Shown here piece by piece: positions 17,279-25,514 of a DNA stretch of 64,000 bases. The notes under the pieces were generated by a model, which saw only the letters and a program-made list of their open reading frames with translations, did not search any database and had not been told where the DNA came from. The first letter of the stretch is position 1. Each line of letters starts with the position of its first letter. Position numbers and translations under genes: made by a program. This DNA is from Streptomyces sp. AP-93 (lineage in GTDB: Bacteria; Actinomycetota; Actinomycetes; Streptomycetales; Streptomycetaceae). The stretch is from NCBI RefSeq assembly GCF_022808175.1, contig NZ_JALGBX010000026.1, positions 62,001-126,000 on the forward strand, given 5' to 3'.

Positions 17279-19153
17279 TCAGTTGCGCTGCGCGTCGGCC
17301 GTGAACTGGCCGATGCGGAAGATCACGAACTCGGCGGGGTAGGTGGGTGCCACGCCGATGAGGCAGATCAGCCGGCCGTTGTCGAGGTCGTTCTGGGTCA
17401 TCGTCGTGCGGTCGCAGCGGACGAAGAAGGCCTCCTCCGGCTTGGTGCCCATGAGCGCGCCGGTGCGCCAGGTGGCGATCAGGAAGTCTTCGACGGTCTG
17501 CCGGATCGACGCCCACAGCCGCTCGTTGTTCGGCTCGAACACGGCCCACTGGGTGGACCTGTCGATGGAGGCCTCCAGGTAGTTGAACAGCCGCCGGACG
17601 TTGACGTACTTCCACTCGGGGTCGGAGCTCATCGTGCGGGCGCCCCAGACCCGGCGGGCCCGGCCCTCGAAGAAGCGCAGGGCGTTGATGCCCTCGGGGT
17701 TGAGTACCGCCTGGCGGTCGTACGTGACATTGGTGGTGAAGTCGTTGATGCCGAGGACGACCTCGTTGGCCGGGGCCTTGTGCACACCGCGCTCGATGGT
17801 GCTGCGGGCGTAGACGCCGGCCACGTACCCGGAGGGTGGGAGGTCGAGCAGGCGGACGGGTGCGCCCGGGTCGGGGCGGCGGGTGGGGTCGGTGATGCGC
17901 ACCCAGGGGTAGTAGAGGGCGGCGTACTTGGTGTCGAACTGGGCCCGGAACTGGCGGACTTCGGAGATCGAGCTGTCCCGGGGCGGGTCGACGATCGCCA
18001 TCCGGTAGCGCAGGTCCTGGCAGTGCCCGATGAGGCCGTCGACCGCTGTCTTCTGGTCGGCGAGGCCGAGGGTCACAGTGTCGGGCATGGCGACGATCGA
18101 GATCTCTTCGACCTCGGCGAGCGCGCCCAGCCCGAGGGCGGGGCGGGCGAGGTTGTCGGGGTCGGCCGTACGGCCCGTGAGGGCCGCTGAGGTGAGTGGG
18201 GTGCCGTCGCCGCCGCCGGTGAGGAACTGGAACTCGCCGCGGCCGGTGCCGAGCAGGGCGGCGAGCCGGGCGCCGGGGGTCGGGGTGGGCTGGGGGGCCG
18301 GCGGATTGACCTCCTGGTACCAGACCATGGAGAACTCGTCGGCAGGGTCGGCGGCCTGGAGCACGCTGACCAGGGCGCGCGGGTGAACCTCGTCGAGCTC
18401 CAGCTCGTTGTAGGTGTCGATCCGGTCGCCCGAGCGCACGGTGACGGCGAGGGTGATGTGGAAGGCGGCCGTGCCGGCCGCGACCGGCTGGACGTTCTGG
18501 CCGTCGCGGTAGCCGAGGGTCCCGTCGGCCTGCCGGGCGACGATCTTGATGTTCGCCGGCGTGGGGGGCTGCTGGTCGGGGATGGTGGTCGGCCCGCCGC
18601 CCGCGGCCGCCTGGATGACCTCCACGGCCGCGCCCGGCTGCACCCCGGTGAGCTGCGGCGTACCTCCCGGACCGTTGGTGATGCCGTTCTTGCCGCGCCG
18701 GATCGTGACGGCCACGCTGATCGCGGCGCCCGTGGAGCCGGGCCAGCGGGCCCGCCACCTCAGCAGGGGCGCGCCCTGGGCGGGCACGTTGAGGGAGGCG
18801 AAGTTCGCGCCCTCGTCGATCACCGGATTGGGTCCGGCGGTCTCGACGAAGGGAAAGACCCGGGAGACGTACAGCCTGCGGCCACCGTTGGAGAAGAACG
18901 CGCGGGCCGCGTAGGCGAGTTGGCAGTCCTCATCACGGATCTTGAGGCCACCGAAGGCACGTTCGTACTCGGTGAAGCTGGTGACCAGGGCCGGGGCGGG
19001 CAACACCCTGGTCCTGTCGGGCAGGGTGTAGGGCACGGGCCCGTACGCCGTGCGCCCGGTCATGCCGAACGTGGTGGTCGGGACGCCCTCGATGGACCGC
19101 GAGCGGAAGCTGGTCTCCTCGACGTAGACGCCGGGTGTCAGGTACTCGGGCAT
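17279..19153 (-). CDS. CIS tail sheath protein
   Basis: 624 aa. The start MPEYLTPGVYVEETSFRSRS is the canonical sheath N-terminus, and the C-terminal part VEDFLIATWRTGALMGTKPE with FVRCDRTTMTQNDLDNGRLI and APTYPAEFVIFRIGQF is the conserved sheath core that holds neighbouring subunits together. Between residues about 130 and 330 there is an extra, variable domain that would face outward. Contraction of this sheath drives the tube. It is the first large structural gene and precedes the tube gene, the standard order. Confidence 0.95.
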   Translation of the reverse strand: MPEYLTPGVYVEETSFRSRSIEGVPTTTFGMTGRTAYGPVPYTLPDRTRVLPAPALVTSFTEYERAFGGLKIRDEDCQLAYAARAFFSNGGRRLYVSRVFPFVETAGPNPVIDEGANFASLNVPAQGAPLLRWRARWPGSTGAAISVAVTIRRGKNGITNGPGGTPQLTGVQPGAAVEVIQAAAGGGPTTIPDQQPPTPANIKIVARQADGTLGYRDGQNVQPVAAGTAAFHITLAVTVRSGDRIDTYNELELDEVHPRALVSVLQAADPADEFSMVWYQEVNPPAPQPTPTPGARLAALLGTGRGEFQFLTGGGDGTPLTSAALTGRTADPDNLARPALGLGALAEVEEISIVAMPDTVTLGLADQKTAVDGLIGHCQDLRYRMAIVDPPRDSSISEVRQFRAQFDTKYAALYYPWVRITDPTRRPDPGAPVRLLDLPPSGYVAGVYARSTIERGVHKAPANEVVLGINDFTTNVTYDRQAVLNPEGINALRFFEGRARRVWGARTMSSDPEWKYVNVRRLFNYLEASIDRSTQWAVFEPNNERLWASIRQTVEDFLIATWRTGALMGTKPEEAFFVRCDRTTMTQNDLDNGRLICLIGVAPTYPAEFVIFRIGQFTADAQRN

Positions 19154-19177
19154 GGACGGAACTCCTCGGTCGCGGGC

Positions 19178-20053
19178 TCAGGCGGTGGCGTGGGGCAGGT
19201 CGGCGGCGTGCACCACCTGGCCGACGGTCAGCGTGTGCACGGTGTCGGCGGTGCTGGTGCGGTATCCGGGCGGTCGGGAGCTGCCGCGCAGCAGCGGGTT
19301 GTCCAGGTCTGCGCCGCTGGGCGGGGACTGGCTGCGCGTGACCGCCTCCACGACCAGGTCGGCCAGCGCATCGCGGGGGTCTGGCGGGGGCGCGGTGGCC
19401 GGGTCCCTCGCAAGGGAACGCAGCGCCACGGTGTAGGTGGACGGCACCGGGGACGGGAGTACCCCGATGCCGTGGAGCAGGAGCAGCACCTGACCGTGCT
19501 CGTCGCCGTGGGCCCAGCCGACGAGGGCGCCGGCCGGCGCCCCGTACGCCTCGACGCGGGGCCAGCGGACGGGCCGGCCGGCCCGGGTGACGCGCAGCCT
19601 GATGCCGGTCGTACCCTGCGGGACGGGGTAGGCGGGGCCGGGCAGCAGCCAGGGCCGCATCAGCCGGGCGTCGGCCCGGACCGGCTGCGCGGTGGGCGGG
19701 TCGGCATCGGCGCCGGTGAGCTCGGCGTGGGTCCACAGCGGTACGGAGAACCGGCGCGGGATCCAGCGGCGGGCGGGGTCGTCGATACGGACCGCGACGG
19801 TGGCGGGCAGGCCGCCGGAGCTTCCGTACCGCAGCACGTGCCCGGTGGCGCCATGGTTCTCCAGCGGCAGGACCGCGCCGCCGGGGGGCATCCGGCGGCC
19901 GGGTACGGCGGCCGACTCGCGGCCGACGCACAGCCCGGGCCCGGCGGCCTTGCGGGTACGGGCGTCGAGGGGCCGGACGGCCAGGGCGAGCCGGTGCAGT
20001 ACGTCGACGGGCCCGGCCGCGACGGTGATCCGGTGGTCCTGGCCGTCCGTCAT
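19178..20053 (-). CDS. CIS operon protein of unknown role
   Basis: 291 aa. The ATG overlaps the stop of the cap gene by 4 bp (ATGA). I do not recognise a named domain. The sequence is beta-strand-rich (GLPATVAVRIDDPARRWIPR, GIRLRVTRAGRPVRWPRVEA, VLLLLHGIGVLPSPVPSTYT) and ends HTLTVGQVVHAADLPHATA. The stretch about residues 85-200 resembles carboxypeptidase-regulatory-like or SpaA-like beta sandwich repeats (VTRAGRPVRWPRVEAYGAPA), which decorate other secreted or particle-surface proteins. Location between cap and sheath suggests a role in capping or sheath assembly, but that is position-based. Confidence 0.75.
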   Translation of the reverse strand: MTDGQDHRITVAAGPVDVLHRLALAVRPLDARTRKAAGPGLCVGRESAAVPGRRMPPGGAVLPLENHGATGHVLRYGSSGGLPATVAVRIDDPARRWIPRRFSVPLWTHAELTGADADPPTAQPVRADARLMRPWLLPGPAYPVPQGTTGIRLRVTRAGRPVRWPRVEAYGAPAGALVGWAHGDEHGQVLLLLHGIGVLPSPVPSTYTVALRSLARDPATAPPPDPRDALADLVVEAVTRSQSPPSGADLDNPLLRGSSRPPGYRTSTADTVHTLTVGQVVHAADLPHATA

Positions 20054-20646
20054 CGGCCCGTCCCCGACAGGCCCGTGGCCACGGTGGCCACCTCGTCGGA
20101 GCCGGGCTGCCTGCGGCCGTCGATGCGGACGACCCTGGCGAGGTAGGGCAGGCAGAGGCGGTAGTCGGTGGTCATGGCCTGGAAGGCCTCGCTCATGGAG
20201 TCCATGGCCAGGTCGTCCGGGACGATCTGCACCGAGTCGCCGGGCAGCCAGCCCTCGGTCTCTTGCAGCCGCGGATAGGTGAGCGTCGCATCGGTCTCCA
20301 GGATCTTGACGGCCAGGCCCAGCCATTCGAGCTCGGCCTCGACGAACTGGTCCCAGGCGGCGATCAGCAGGTGCATCCGCAGCGGGATCCTGGGCACCCC
20401 GTCCCGCGCCGAGATCGCCGCGCAGGCCGGCCGGGTCTCCCGGTCGACGCTCAGCCGGTAGCAGTAGACGGACACGGCGGGGAAGGTGATGAGGGAGCCG
20501 GGGGTGCCGACCCGGTCGAAGTCGACGGGCCCGGCGAGCACGGCCTGGGGACGTGGATTGCCGGCCGGGATCTCATCCGTGAAGCGCTCGTTGAGCAGCG
20601 CGACAACGCCGCGCCCGACGGAGGCGAGTGCCTGGTATCCAGCCAT
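20050..20646 (-). CDS. CIS cap/terminator protein (DUF4255, Afp16-like)
   Basis: 198 aa. The start at 20646 (MAGYQALASVGRGVVALLNE) fits the DUF4255/Pvc16_N family, which begins with a short helix and then a VDFDRVGTPGSLITFPAVSV-type strand region; RLSVDRETRPACAAISARDG and PLRMHLLIAAWDQFVEAELE complete the fold. In Afp and PVC the family member caps the tube and sheath and ends elongation. It is the first gene of the CIS operon; its promoter must lie in the 165 bp shared with the divergent coiled-coil gene. Confidence 0.85.
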   Translation of the reverse strand: MAGYQALASVGRGVVALLNERFTDEIPAGNPRPQAVLAGPVDFDRVGTPGSLITFPAVSVYCYRLSVDRETRPACAAISARDGVPRIPLRMHLLIAAWDQFVEAELEWLGLAVKILETDATLTYPRLQETEGWLPGDSVQIVPDDLAMDSMSEAFQAMTTDYRLCLPYLARVVRIDGRRQPGSDEVATVATGLSGTGR

Positions 20647-20696
20647 GGGCCCGATGCTGCGGCGCACCCCGTCACGGCAGCGTTGCGGGAGTGCGG

Positions 20697-20728
20697 CGGT
20701 CAACGGACAGCGGTCGGTCAACGGACAG
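20697..20728. promoter_or_regulatory. direct repeat in divergent CIS control region
   Basis: The 14-nt sequence CGGTCAACGGACAG occurs at 20697-20710 and again, exactly, at 20715-20728, a centre spacing of 18 bp. It lies between the divergent start codons of the CIS operon (20646) and the coiled-coil gene (20812). Two identical copies in the same orientation are a common operator layout, for instance for a response regulator. No regulator can be named. Confidence 0.45.
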
Positions 20729-20811
20729 TGCGGCGATGAGCGGGCGACGGGCCGGTGACACCAGCGGCGCCAGACTCGGTGCGCCCGCCCCCTCGACCAG
20801 GAGAGCCCATC

Positions 20812-21774
20812 ATGAGCAGCACCCCCCATACCCAGTCGGACGACACCAGCACGGGCGGCGACTGCGATCTCGGCGCGATCGACGACCTCGCGTGCAGTGC
20901 TACGGGGATCAAGCGCCAGGCTGAGAAGACCGAGCAGCAGCTGCCCCGGCTGACGGAGTTCAAGGACAAGTTCAACAGCGCCCGGGCGGACTACACCAAG
21001 GCCAGGGAAACCGCGGGCGCCGATGCGGAGGCCGCGGACAAGACGCTCAAGCAGGTCTACGAACAGCTCCGCTGCCGGATCGGCGCGGAAGAGAAGCACT
21101 GCCTCAAGGAGGCGGTCAAGCAGGTCTTCGCGGAGATCCGGGACTGCGCGGGCGGGTGGGGCTGCTGTGCGGACGAGTGCGACTGCAAGTTCGACCCCTC
21201 GGTGGGCGACGAGGACACGGTCGCCTCCCTGGCTGCCAGGATCGCCCGGTACGAGGCCCAGGTCGAGCGGGAGGCCGCCTGCTTCACGGCCCTGGCCGGC
21301 GAGAAGGACGCGTTGACACAGCGCGCCGCGAAGATCAAAGCCGACGCGCTGCAGCTGCTGGCGGAGATCGCGGAGCCGGGCAAGAACGTGATCCGGCTCT
21401 GGGCTCAGCTGCTGGTGCTGCGCAAGCGGCTCACGGGGCTGTACCACGGCTTCGGCTCGGTGTCGGAGTACATGGACTGCCTGTGCAAGGTGCTGCTGTG
21501 CGTCCTGAAGGGCAGCTCCGCCGTTGCGGTCCTCGAGGGCGCGAAGGCGAAGCTGGAGTGCATGGACGCGCTGAAGAAGAAGGCCTGCGAGGAGAAGCAG
21601 ACCAACACGGTGGACGAGGTCATGGAGGTGTACGAGCGCCTGTGCCGGCAGTGCCCGCCGAAGGGGACCGTCGACGAGGGGTCGGCCGAGGAGGACGAGG
21701 AGGACGAGGAATGGGAGGAGGGGAAGGCGGACTGGCCGGGCTCAAGGGCGATTGCGGTCGAGTCGAGCGACTGA
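20812..21774 (+). CDS. cysteine-rich coiled-coil protein divergent from CIS
   Basis: 320 aa from the ATG at 20812, with AGGAG about 8 nt upstream. Not a recognised family. Long helical segments (KRQAEKTEQQLPRLTEFKDK; ARIARYEAQVEREAACFTAL; LLAEIAEPGKNVIRLWAQLL) predict an extended coiled coil, interrupted by Cys-rich turns: two early Cys (CDLGAIDDLAC), a central cluster CAGGWGCCADECDC around residues 120-135, and a later group MDCLCKVLLCVL. The C-terminal 40 residues are acidic (EEDEEDEEWEE). No signal peptide is present, so the cysteines more likely bind metal or form a redox centre in the cytoplasm. It shares its upstream region with the CIS operon, which suggests related expression; function unknown. 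Confidence 0.75.
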   Translation: MSSTPHTQSDDTSTGGDCDLGAIDDLACSATGIKRQAEKTEQQLPRLTEFKDKFNSARADYTKARETAGADAEAADKTLKQVYEQLRCRIGAEEKHCLKEAVKQVFAEIRDCAGGWGCCADECDCKFDPSVGDEDTVASLAARIARYEAQVEREAACFTALAGEKDALTQRAAKIKADALQLLAEIAEPGKNVIRLWAQLLVLRKRLTGLYHGFGSVSEYMDCLCKVLLCVLKGSSAVAVLEGAKAKLECMDALKKKACEEKQTNTVDEVMEVYERLCRQCPPKGTVDEGSAEEDEEDEEWEEGKADWPGSRAIAVESSD

Positions 21775-22208
21775 GGGCGTCGTGACCCGGGCCCGACCGT
21801 ACGCGGTGGCGCCGCCGGCGTGCCGGCCCGGCGGCCCGGTCGGACACGGTCGGCACCGCGGCGGCTCGGGCCTGGCTGCCCGGAAGCCCCATCGCCACGA
21901 AGTGCCCCAGTGGCGGCGGCCTGGGACAATGGCCGAAGAGACTCAGATCCGAACGGGAGCCTTCCGCTGCCTGCCAGCACCCGACTGCGCTGATCACCAT
22001 GGCAGTTCGGTTGGCAGCGCTCATCAGCGCACTGACTCTCGTCACCCTGCTGTGCGACATCGTGCGGCTGATCACGGCCACCGAAGGCCGCCACGGCGCA
22101 TGAGCCGCCTCGCCCACGACAGGCGGACGTGAACCGGCCGGGCGAGGTCACGAAGGAGAGACCTTCAGGGCCGGTCAAGATCATGGCAGATCCATGAGAG
22201 GAGTGGCC
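21775..22208. other. 434-bp intergenic region
   Basis: No convincing gene of normal size. It contains GC-rich inverted segments just after the coiled-coil gene (about 21805-21840), which may terminate it, and one very small open frame at 21999-22103 that is listed separately. A ribosome-binding site for the cupredoxin gene lies at its right end (GGAG at 22200-22203). Confidence 0.5.
21999..22103 (+). CDS. possible 34-aa membrane peptide
   Basis: ATG at 21999 opens a 34-codon frame reading MAVRLAALISALTLVTLLCD, then IVRLITATEGRHGA and TGA. Residues 5-25 are hydrophobic enough for one membrane helix. There is no clear Shine-Dalgarno sequence and I have no family to compare it with, so it may be chance. 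It is recorded because it fills part of an otherwise empty 434-bp gap. Confidence 0.22.
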   Translation: MAVRLAALISALTLVTLLCDIVRLITATEGRHGA

Positions 22209-22610
22209 ATGTCACTCACCCGTTCTCGCCGCATTCGTAACCGTACTCGGGGAGCAGCGGTCGGCGCCGCCTGCGCCCTGCTCGCCATCGTCGGCGCCAC
22301 AAGCACCAGCGCCGCACCCCTGTCCCCACCCGCCAGTACGTCGACCGTCACGATCGAGGGTGCAGAGGTTCGGATCCAAGGCTTCAAGTTCCTCCCTTCG
22401 GAGGTCAAGGTACGTGCCGGCGCAACAGTCACCGTGATGAACGAGGACTCGGCTCCGCACACTTTGACCGCCACCGAGGACTATGCCTTCGACACCAGCA
22501 CGATCGAAAGCGGCGCGTCCGCCACCTTCACCGCACCGTCCAAGCCCGGCAGTTACCCGTTCTTCTGCTCCTTCCACCCGCAGATGAAGGGGACACTCAT
22601 CGTCAGCTGA
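22209..22610 (+). CDS. secreted cupredoxin (plastocyanin-like)
   Basis: 133 aa from the ATG at 22209, chosen because GGAG lies 5 nt upstream; an in-frame ATG at 22194 lacks this. A signal peptide is clear: Arg-rich start (MSLTRSRRIRNRTR), hydrophobic core to about residue 30, then small residues (TSTSAAP). The mature domain has a complete type-1 copper site: His84 in SAPHTLT, Cys120, His123 and Met126 in CSFHPQM. It should act as a periplasm/cell-surface electron carrier or copper-binding protein. It stands alone between the coiled-coil and DUF1152 genes. Confidence 0.9.
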   Translation: MSLTRSRRIRNRTRGAAVGAACALLAIVGATSTSAAPLSPPASTSTVTIEGAEVRIQGFKFLPSEVKVRAGATVTVMNEDSAPHTLTATEDYAFDTSTIESGASATFTAPSKPGSYPFFCSFHPQMKGTLIVS

Positions 22611-22700
22611 ACGCTGCACGTCGCCGCCGAGACCCCAGCGCACGTCCTGCGCGAAACGCCGGGCACGGCTCGCCCAGGGAATGGACAGGCGCCATTCCGT

Positions 22701-23849
22701 TCAGACTGTCCCCTGTGTGCCTGCGCCCACCCGGGCAGCGCCCGCAAGACGCCACAGCGGCGGCACATGCCGCAGGGGAGAAGTCACGCGCAGCACATCG
22801 AGCAGGCCGCGGGTCTCTGCGCTCGACAGGTCGAGTTCCTCGGCGATCCTGCGGGTGGTGACGTACGTGATGCCCTCGGCCAGTGTGTCGCGCTCCCAAG
22901 CCGCGAAGCGGTCCCGGACGGTCTCGGCGTCCCGGAGGGCACCGAGACTGCCGGGGGTGAGCAGCGCGTCGGGGTGTGCCGCACGGTGGTGTTCGCGGGC
23001 AATTTCCGAAAAGCCGCACACCCTTACGGATGCTTCCTCGGCCTCGTCCAGGCTCGAGGAGCCCCTGAGCGCGCGGGCCAAAGGGCTGAGCTCCAGGGCG
23101 CGTGCCAGGCCGAGGCGGTGGACCTGACACGCCGAGTCGTCCAGCACGACCGGGCTCGGGGCGTCCCTGGTGCCGCAGACGCCACGCACGCCTCGGGCCG
23201 CCGCGACGAGCATGGCGCTCGCCTCCGAAGGGTGCCATTCGAAGACCCCGAGCACGCCCTCGGTGTGCTCGGCGGTGAGGGAGAACGCAGGCCCGCCGAG
23301 CCTGGGCAGCAGCGCGGGCAGGGGCACCTCGTTGTCGAGGCCGGGCCCGGCGACGTACACGGCGGTCGGAATGCCCGTGGCCGCGCAGGCGGCGAGGGCG
23401 AGGGCATCGCCCAGCGGGCTGCGCAGGGTGGGCTCGTCCCCCCGCGCCACGATGTCGCCGCCCACGTCGACGAGGTCGATCCAGTCGGCTCCGCACCAGC
23501 GGGCGGCCGCGGCGATCTGCCGGGCCAAGCCGAGCGCGCCGTCGTACGGGTCGAGCAGCCCGAGCCGCGGCCGCAGTTCGCGGGCCAGCCTCGGTAGCAG
23601 CGATCCGGCCGGGGCGATCGGCGCGGTCGCCGGGGTGACCAGGGCGAGACCCGGGCCGGCCGGTTCGGTTCCGGTGAAGTCCGTGGCGCGGCGCGGCCCC
23701 GGTACGGGATCGACGACCAAGCGCTCCCATGCGTAGGTCAGGACGAGGGCAGGGGTGTCCGACCCGTGCATCGCGGCGTGCACCATCGCCGCCGTAATGG
23801 CGTCACCGCCACCGCCCGCGGCGATGAGAAGTCGCTTCGTAGTCGTCAT
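22701..23849 (-). CDS. DUF1152 family protein
   Basis: 382 aa from MTTTKRLLIAAGGGGDAITA at 23849. The Gly-rich N-terminal loop (AAGGGGDA) with LVLTYAWERLVVDPVPGPR, then DWIDLVDVGGDIVARGDEPT and a late ARGVRGVCGTRDAPSPVVLD, is the DUF1152 pattern; family function is unknown. The Gly-rich loop suggests nucleotide or sugar-phosphate binding. An extended reading from 23966 exists but would begin in the AT-rich control region and lacks support. The gene is divergent from the radical SAM gene at 24080 with 230 bp between; a shared regulator or pathway is plausible. Confidence 0.8.
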   Translation of the reverse strand: MTTTKRLLIAAGGGGDAITAAMVHAAMHGSDTPALVLTYAWERLVVDPVPGPRRATDFTGTEPAGPGLALVTPATAPIAPAGSLLPRLARELRPRLGLLDPYDGALGLARQIAAAARWCGADWIDLVDVGGDIVARGDEPTLRSPLGDALALAACAATGIPTAVYVAGPGLDNEVPLPALLPRLGGPAFSLTAEHTEGVLGVFEWHPSEASAMLVAAARGVRGVCGTRDAPSPVVLDDSACQVHRLGLARALELSPLARALRGSSSLDEAEEASVRVCGFSEIAREHHRAAHPDALLTPGSLGALRDAETVRDRFAAWERDTLAEGITYVTTRRIAEELDLSSAETRGLLDVLRVTSPLRHVPPLWRLAGAARVGAGTQGTV

Positions 23850-24079
23850 GGCGGACACAAATACCTCACGAATTGTCCACAGCGCCACCTCGACTGCCTT
23901 ATTTTTCCGGGCAATTGAGGAGGTAAGCCACCCACCTGCAAAAAGTACATATGAACCTCCATGCACCCAAAGCCATTTTGGATTAATTGCACTACAGAAA
24001 TTCGCTCACCGCCCACCTAGGGTGACGCATTGTCACGAACCAGTGATCTGTCAATCCTGAAGGTGAGTCAACTTCCCCC
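23850..24079. promoter_or_regulatory. AT-rich divergent promoter region
   Basis: Base composition drops sharply compared with the rest of the window (for instance CTTATTTTTCCGG, TGCAAAAAGTACATATG, TTTTGGATTAATTGCAC). It separates the DUF1152 gene from the radical SAM gene and presumably holds both promoters. I cannot assign -35/-10 boxes with confidence. The short frame GTG AGT CAA CTT CCC CCA TGA (24064-24084) overlaps the radical SAM start but has no good ribosome-binding site. Confidence 0.5.
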
Positions 24080-25477
24080 ATGACGACGACCGTTCCGCTC
24101 CCGACCCCGACGCTCCGGGGTTTACTTCCGGTCACCGAGCCGGAGACCCCGTACGACCAATACGTGTACGCCTACCCTCACCAGAAGGCGTACCGCCTGC
24201 TGGAGAACGGTCCGCTGCTGAGCGACCTGTGGTCCAAGGAACGGCTCGACAGCCTGTCGCTCTACGCGCATATACCCTTCTGCGAGATGCGCTGCGGCTT
24301 CTGCAACCTGTTCACCCGCACGGGCGCCCCCGAGGACGTCACCCGTGACTTCCTCGGCACCCTGGAGCGTCAAGCCCGGGTGACCAGAGAGGCGTTGGAG
24401 GCCAAGGGAGAGCCGATCCGGTTCACGCTCGCGGCGTTCGGCGGGGGCACCCCCACCTACCTGACGGCGGACGAGCTGACCCGGCTCTGCGACATCAGCG
24501 AGCACATCATGGGCGCCGATCTCAAGGCCGCCTCCTGGTCGGTGGAGACCTCCCCGGCTACGGCGACCGCCGACCGGATCGCCGTCCTCGCCGAGCGCGG
24601 TGCGACCCGGCTGAGCATCGGGGTGCAGAGCTTCATCGACGAGGAGGCCCGCGCGGCGGTCCGTCCGCAGAAGCGCGAGGAGGTCGAAACGGCGCTCGCC
24701 CTCCTCAAGGAGGCGAAGTTCCCGATCCTCAACATCGACCTCATCTACGGCATCGACGGCCAGACCGAGCGCACCTTCAAGGTCTCCCTGGACGCCGCGC
24801 TCGCCTGGGAGCCGGAGGAGGTCTACCTGTATCCGCTGTACGTACGCCCGCTGACCGGACTCGCCACCCGCCACGCCAAGACGCTCCAGGACTGGAACGA
24901 GCAGCGGCTGCGGCTCTACCGCTACGGCCGCGACTATCTGCTCTCCGCGGGGTACGAGCAGACCTCGATGCGCGTCTTCCGGCGCATCGGCACGGCCGCC
25001 GTCGAGGACGCCGACGGCAACAGCATCAGCGAGTACAACCAGCAGGCCGGCATGGTCGGACTCGGCGTCGGCGCCCGCTCGTTCACCACCGACCTGCACT
25101 ACACCACCGACTACGCGGTCGCGGTCCCCGAGGTGCGGCGCATCATCGACGACTACATCGCCACCCCGACCGAGCAGTTCCGGCGCGCGCAGTGGGCCTT
25201 CCGGATGGACGAGGGCGAGCTGCGCCGGATGTACGTCCTCCAGCACCTGCTGGAGTCGACCGGGATGCGCACCGCCGCCTACGAGCAGCGCTTCGCCACC
25301 CGCTTCGAGGACGACTTCGCGCCCCAGCTCGGAACGCTGCTGGAGAAGAACTGGCTCCGGGAGAAGGACGGGACGCTGGGGCTGACCCTGGAGGGAATGG
25401 CCTGGGCCGACGCGGTCGGCCCGATGTTCTTCTCGTCCCGGGTACGCGAGAACATGACGTCCTACCAGGACAGGTAG
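24080..25477 (+). CDS. radical SAM protein, HemN/HemW-like (STM4012 type)
   Basis: 465 aa. The iron-sulfur motif CX3CX2C is at Cys68, Cys72, Cys75 (HIPFCEMRCGFCNLF), with the SAM-binding GGG of FGGGTPTYL and later SIGVQSFIDEEARAAVRPQK, all typical of the HemN/HemW branch. The C-terminal HemN_C-like region (RAQWAFRMDEGELRRMYVLQ, then DGTLGLTLEGMAWAD) is present. By recognition it belongs to the STM4012 family rather than to true coproporphyrinogen dehydrogenase; the substrate is unknown. It stands alone and is divergent from the DUF1152 gene. Confidence 0.85.
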   Translation: MTTTVPLPTPTLRGLLPVTEPETPYDQYVYAYPHQKAYRLLENGPLLSDLWSKERLDSLSLYAHIPFCEMRCGFCNLFTRTGAPEDVTRDFLGTLERQARVTREALEAKGEPIRFTLAAFGGGTPTYLTADELTRLCDISEHIMGADLKAASWSVETSPATATADRIAVLAERGATRLSIGVQSFIDEEARAAVRPQKREEVETALALLKEAKFPILNIDLIYGIDGQTERTFKVSLDAALAWEPEEVYLYPLYVRPLTGLATRHAKTLQDWNEQRLRLYRYGRDYLLSAGYEQTSMRVFRRIGTAAVEDADGNSISEYNQQAGMVGLGVGARSFTTDLHYTTDYAVAVPEVRRIIDDYIATPTEQFRRAQWAFRMDEGELRRMYVLQHLLESTGMRTAAYEQRFATRFEDDFAPQLGTLLEKNWLREKDGTLGLTLEGMAWADAVGPMFFSSRVRENMTSYQDR

Positions 25478-25484
25478 GAGGCGG

Positions 25485-25514
25485 GCCGGCTGCCGACGCT
25501 GTGTGTCAGCCGGC
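25485..25514. terminator. probable convergent terminator
   Basis: GCCGGCTG (25485-25492) and CAGCCGGC (25507-25514) form an 8-bp perfect stem with a 14-nt loop between the convergent radical SAM and EamA genes. No U tract is present, which is common in Streptomyces. Confidence 0.4.

Noticed and set aside
20755..20811. Longer start of the coiled-coil gene at 20755
   Set aside because: No ribosome-binding site there, while the ATG at 20812 has AGGAG at proper spacing.
24064..24084. Seven-codon frame overlapping the radical SAM start (GTG AGT CAA CTT CCC CCA TGA) as a leader peptide
   Set aside because: No ribosome-binding site for it and no codon pattern suggesting attenuation.
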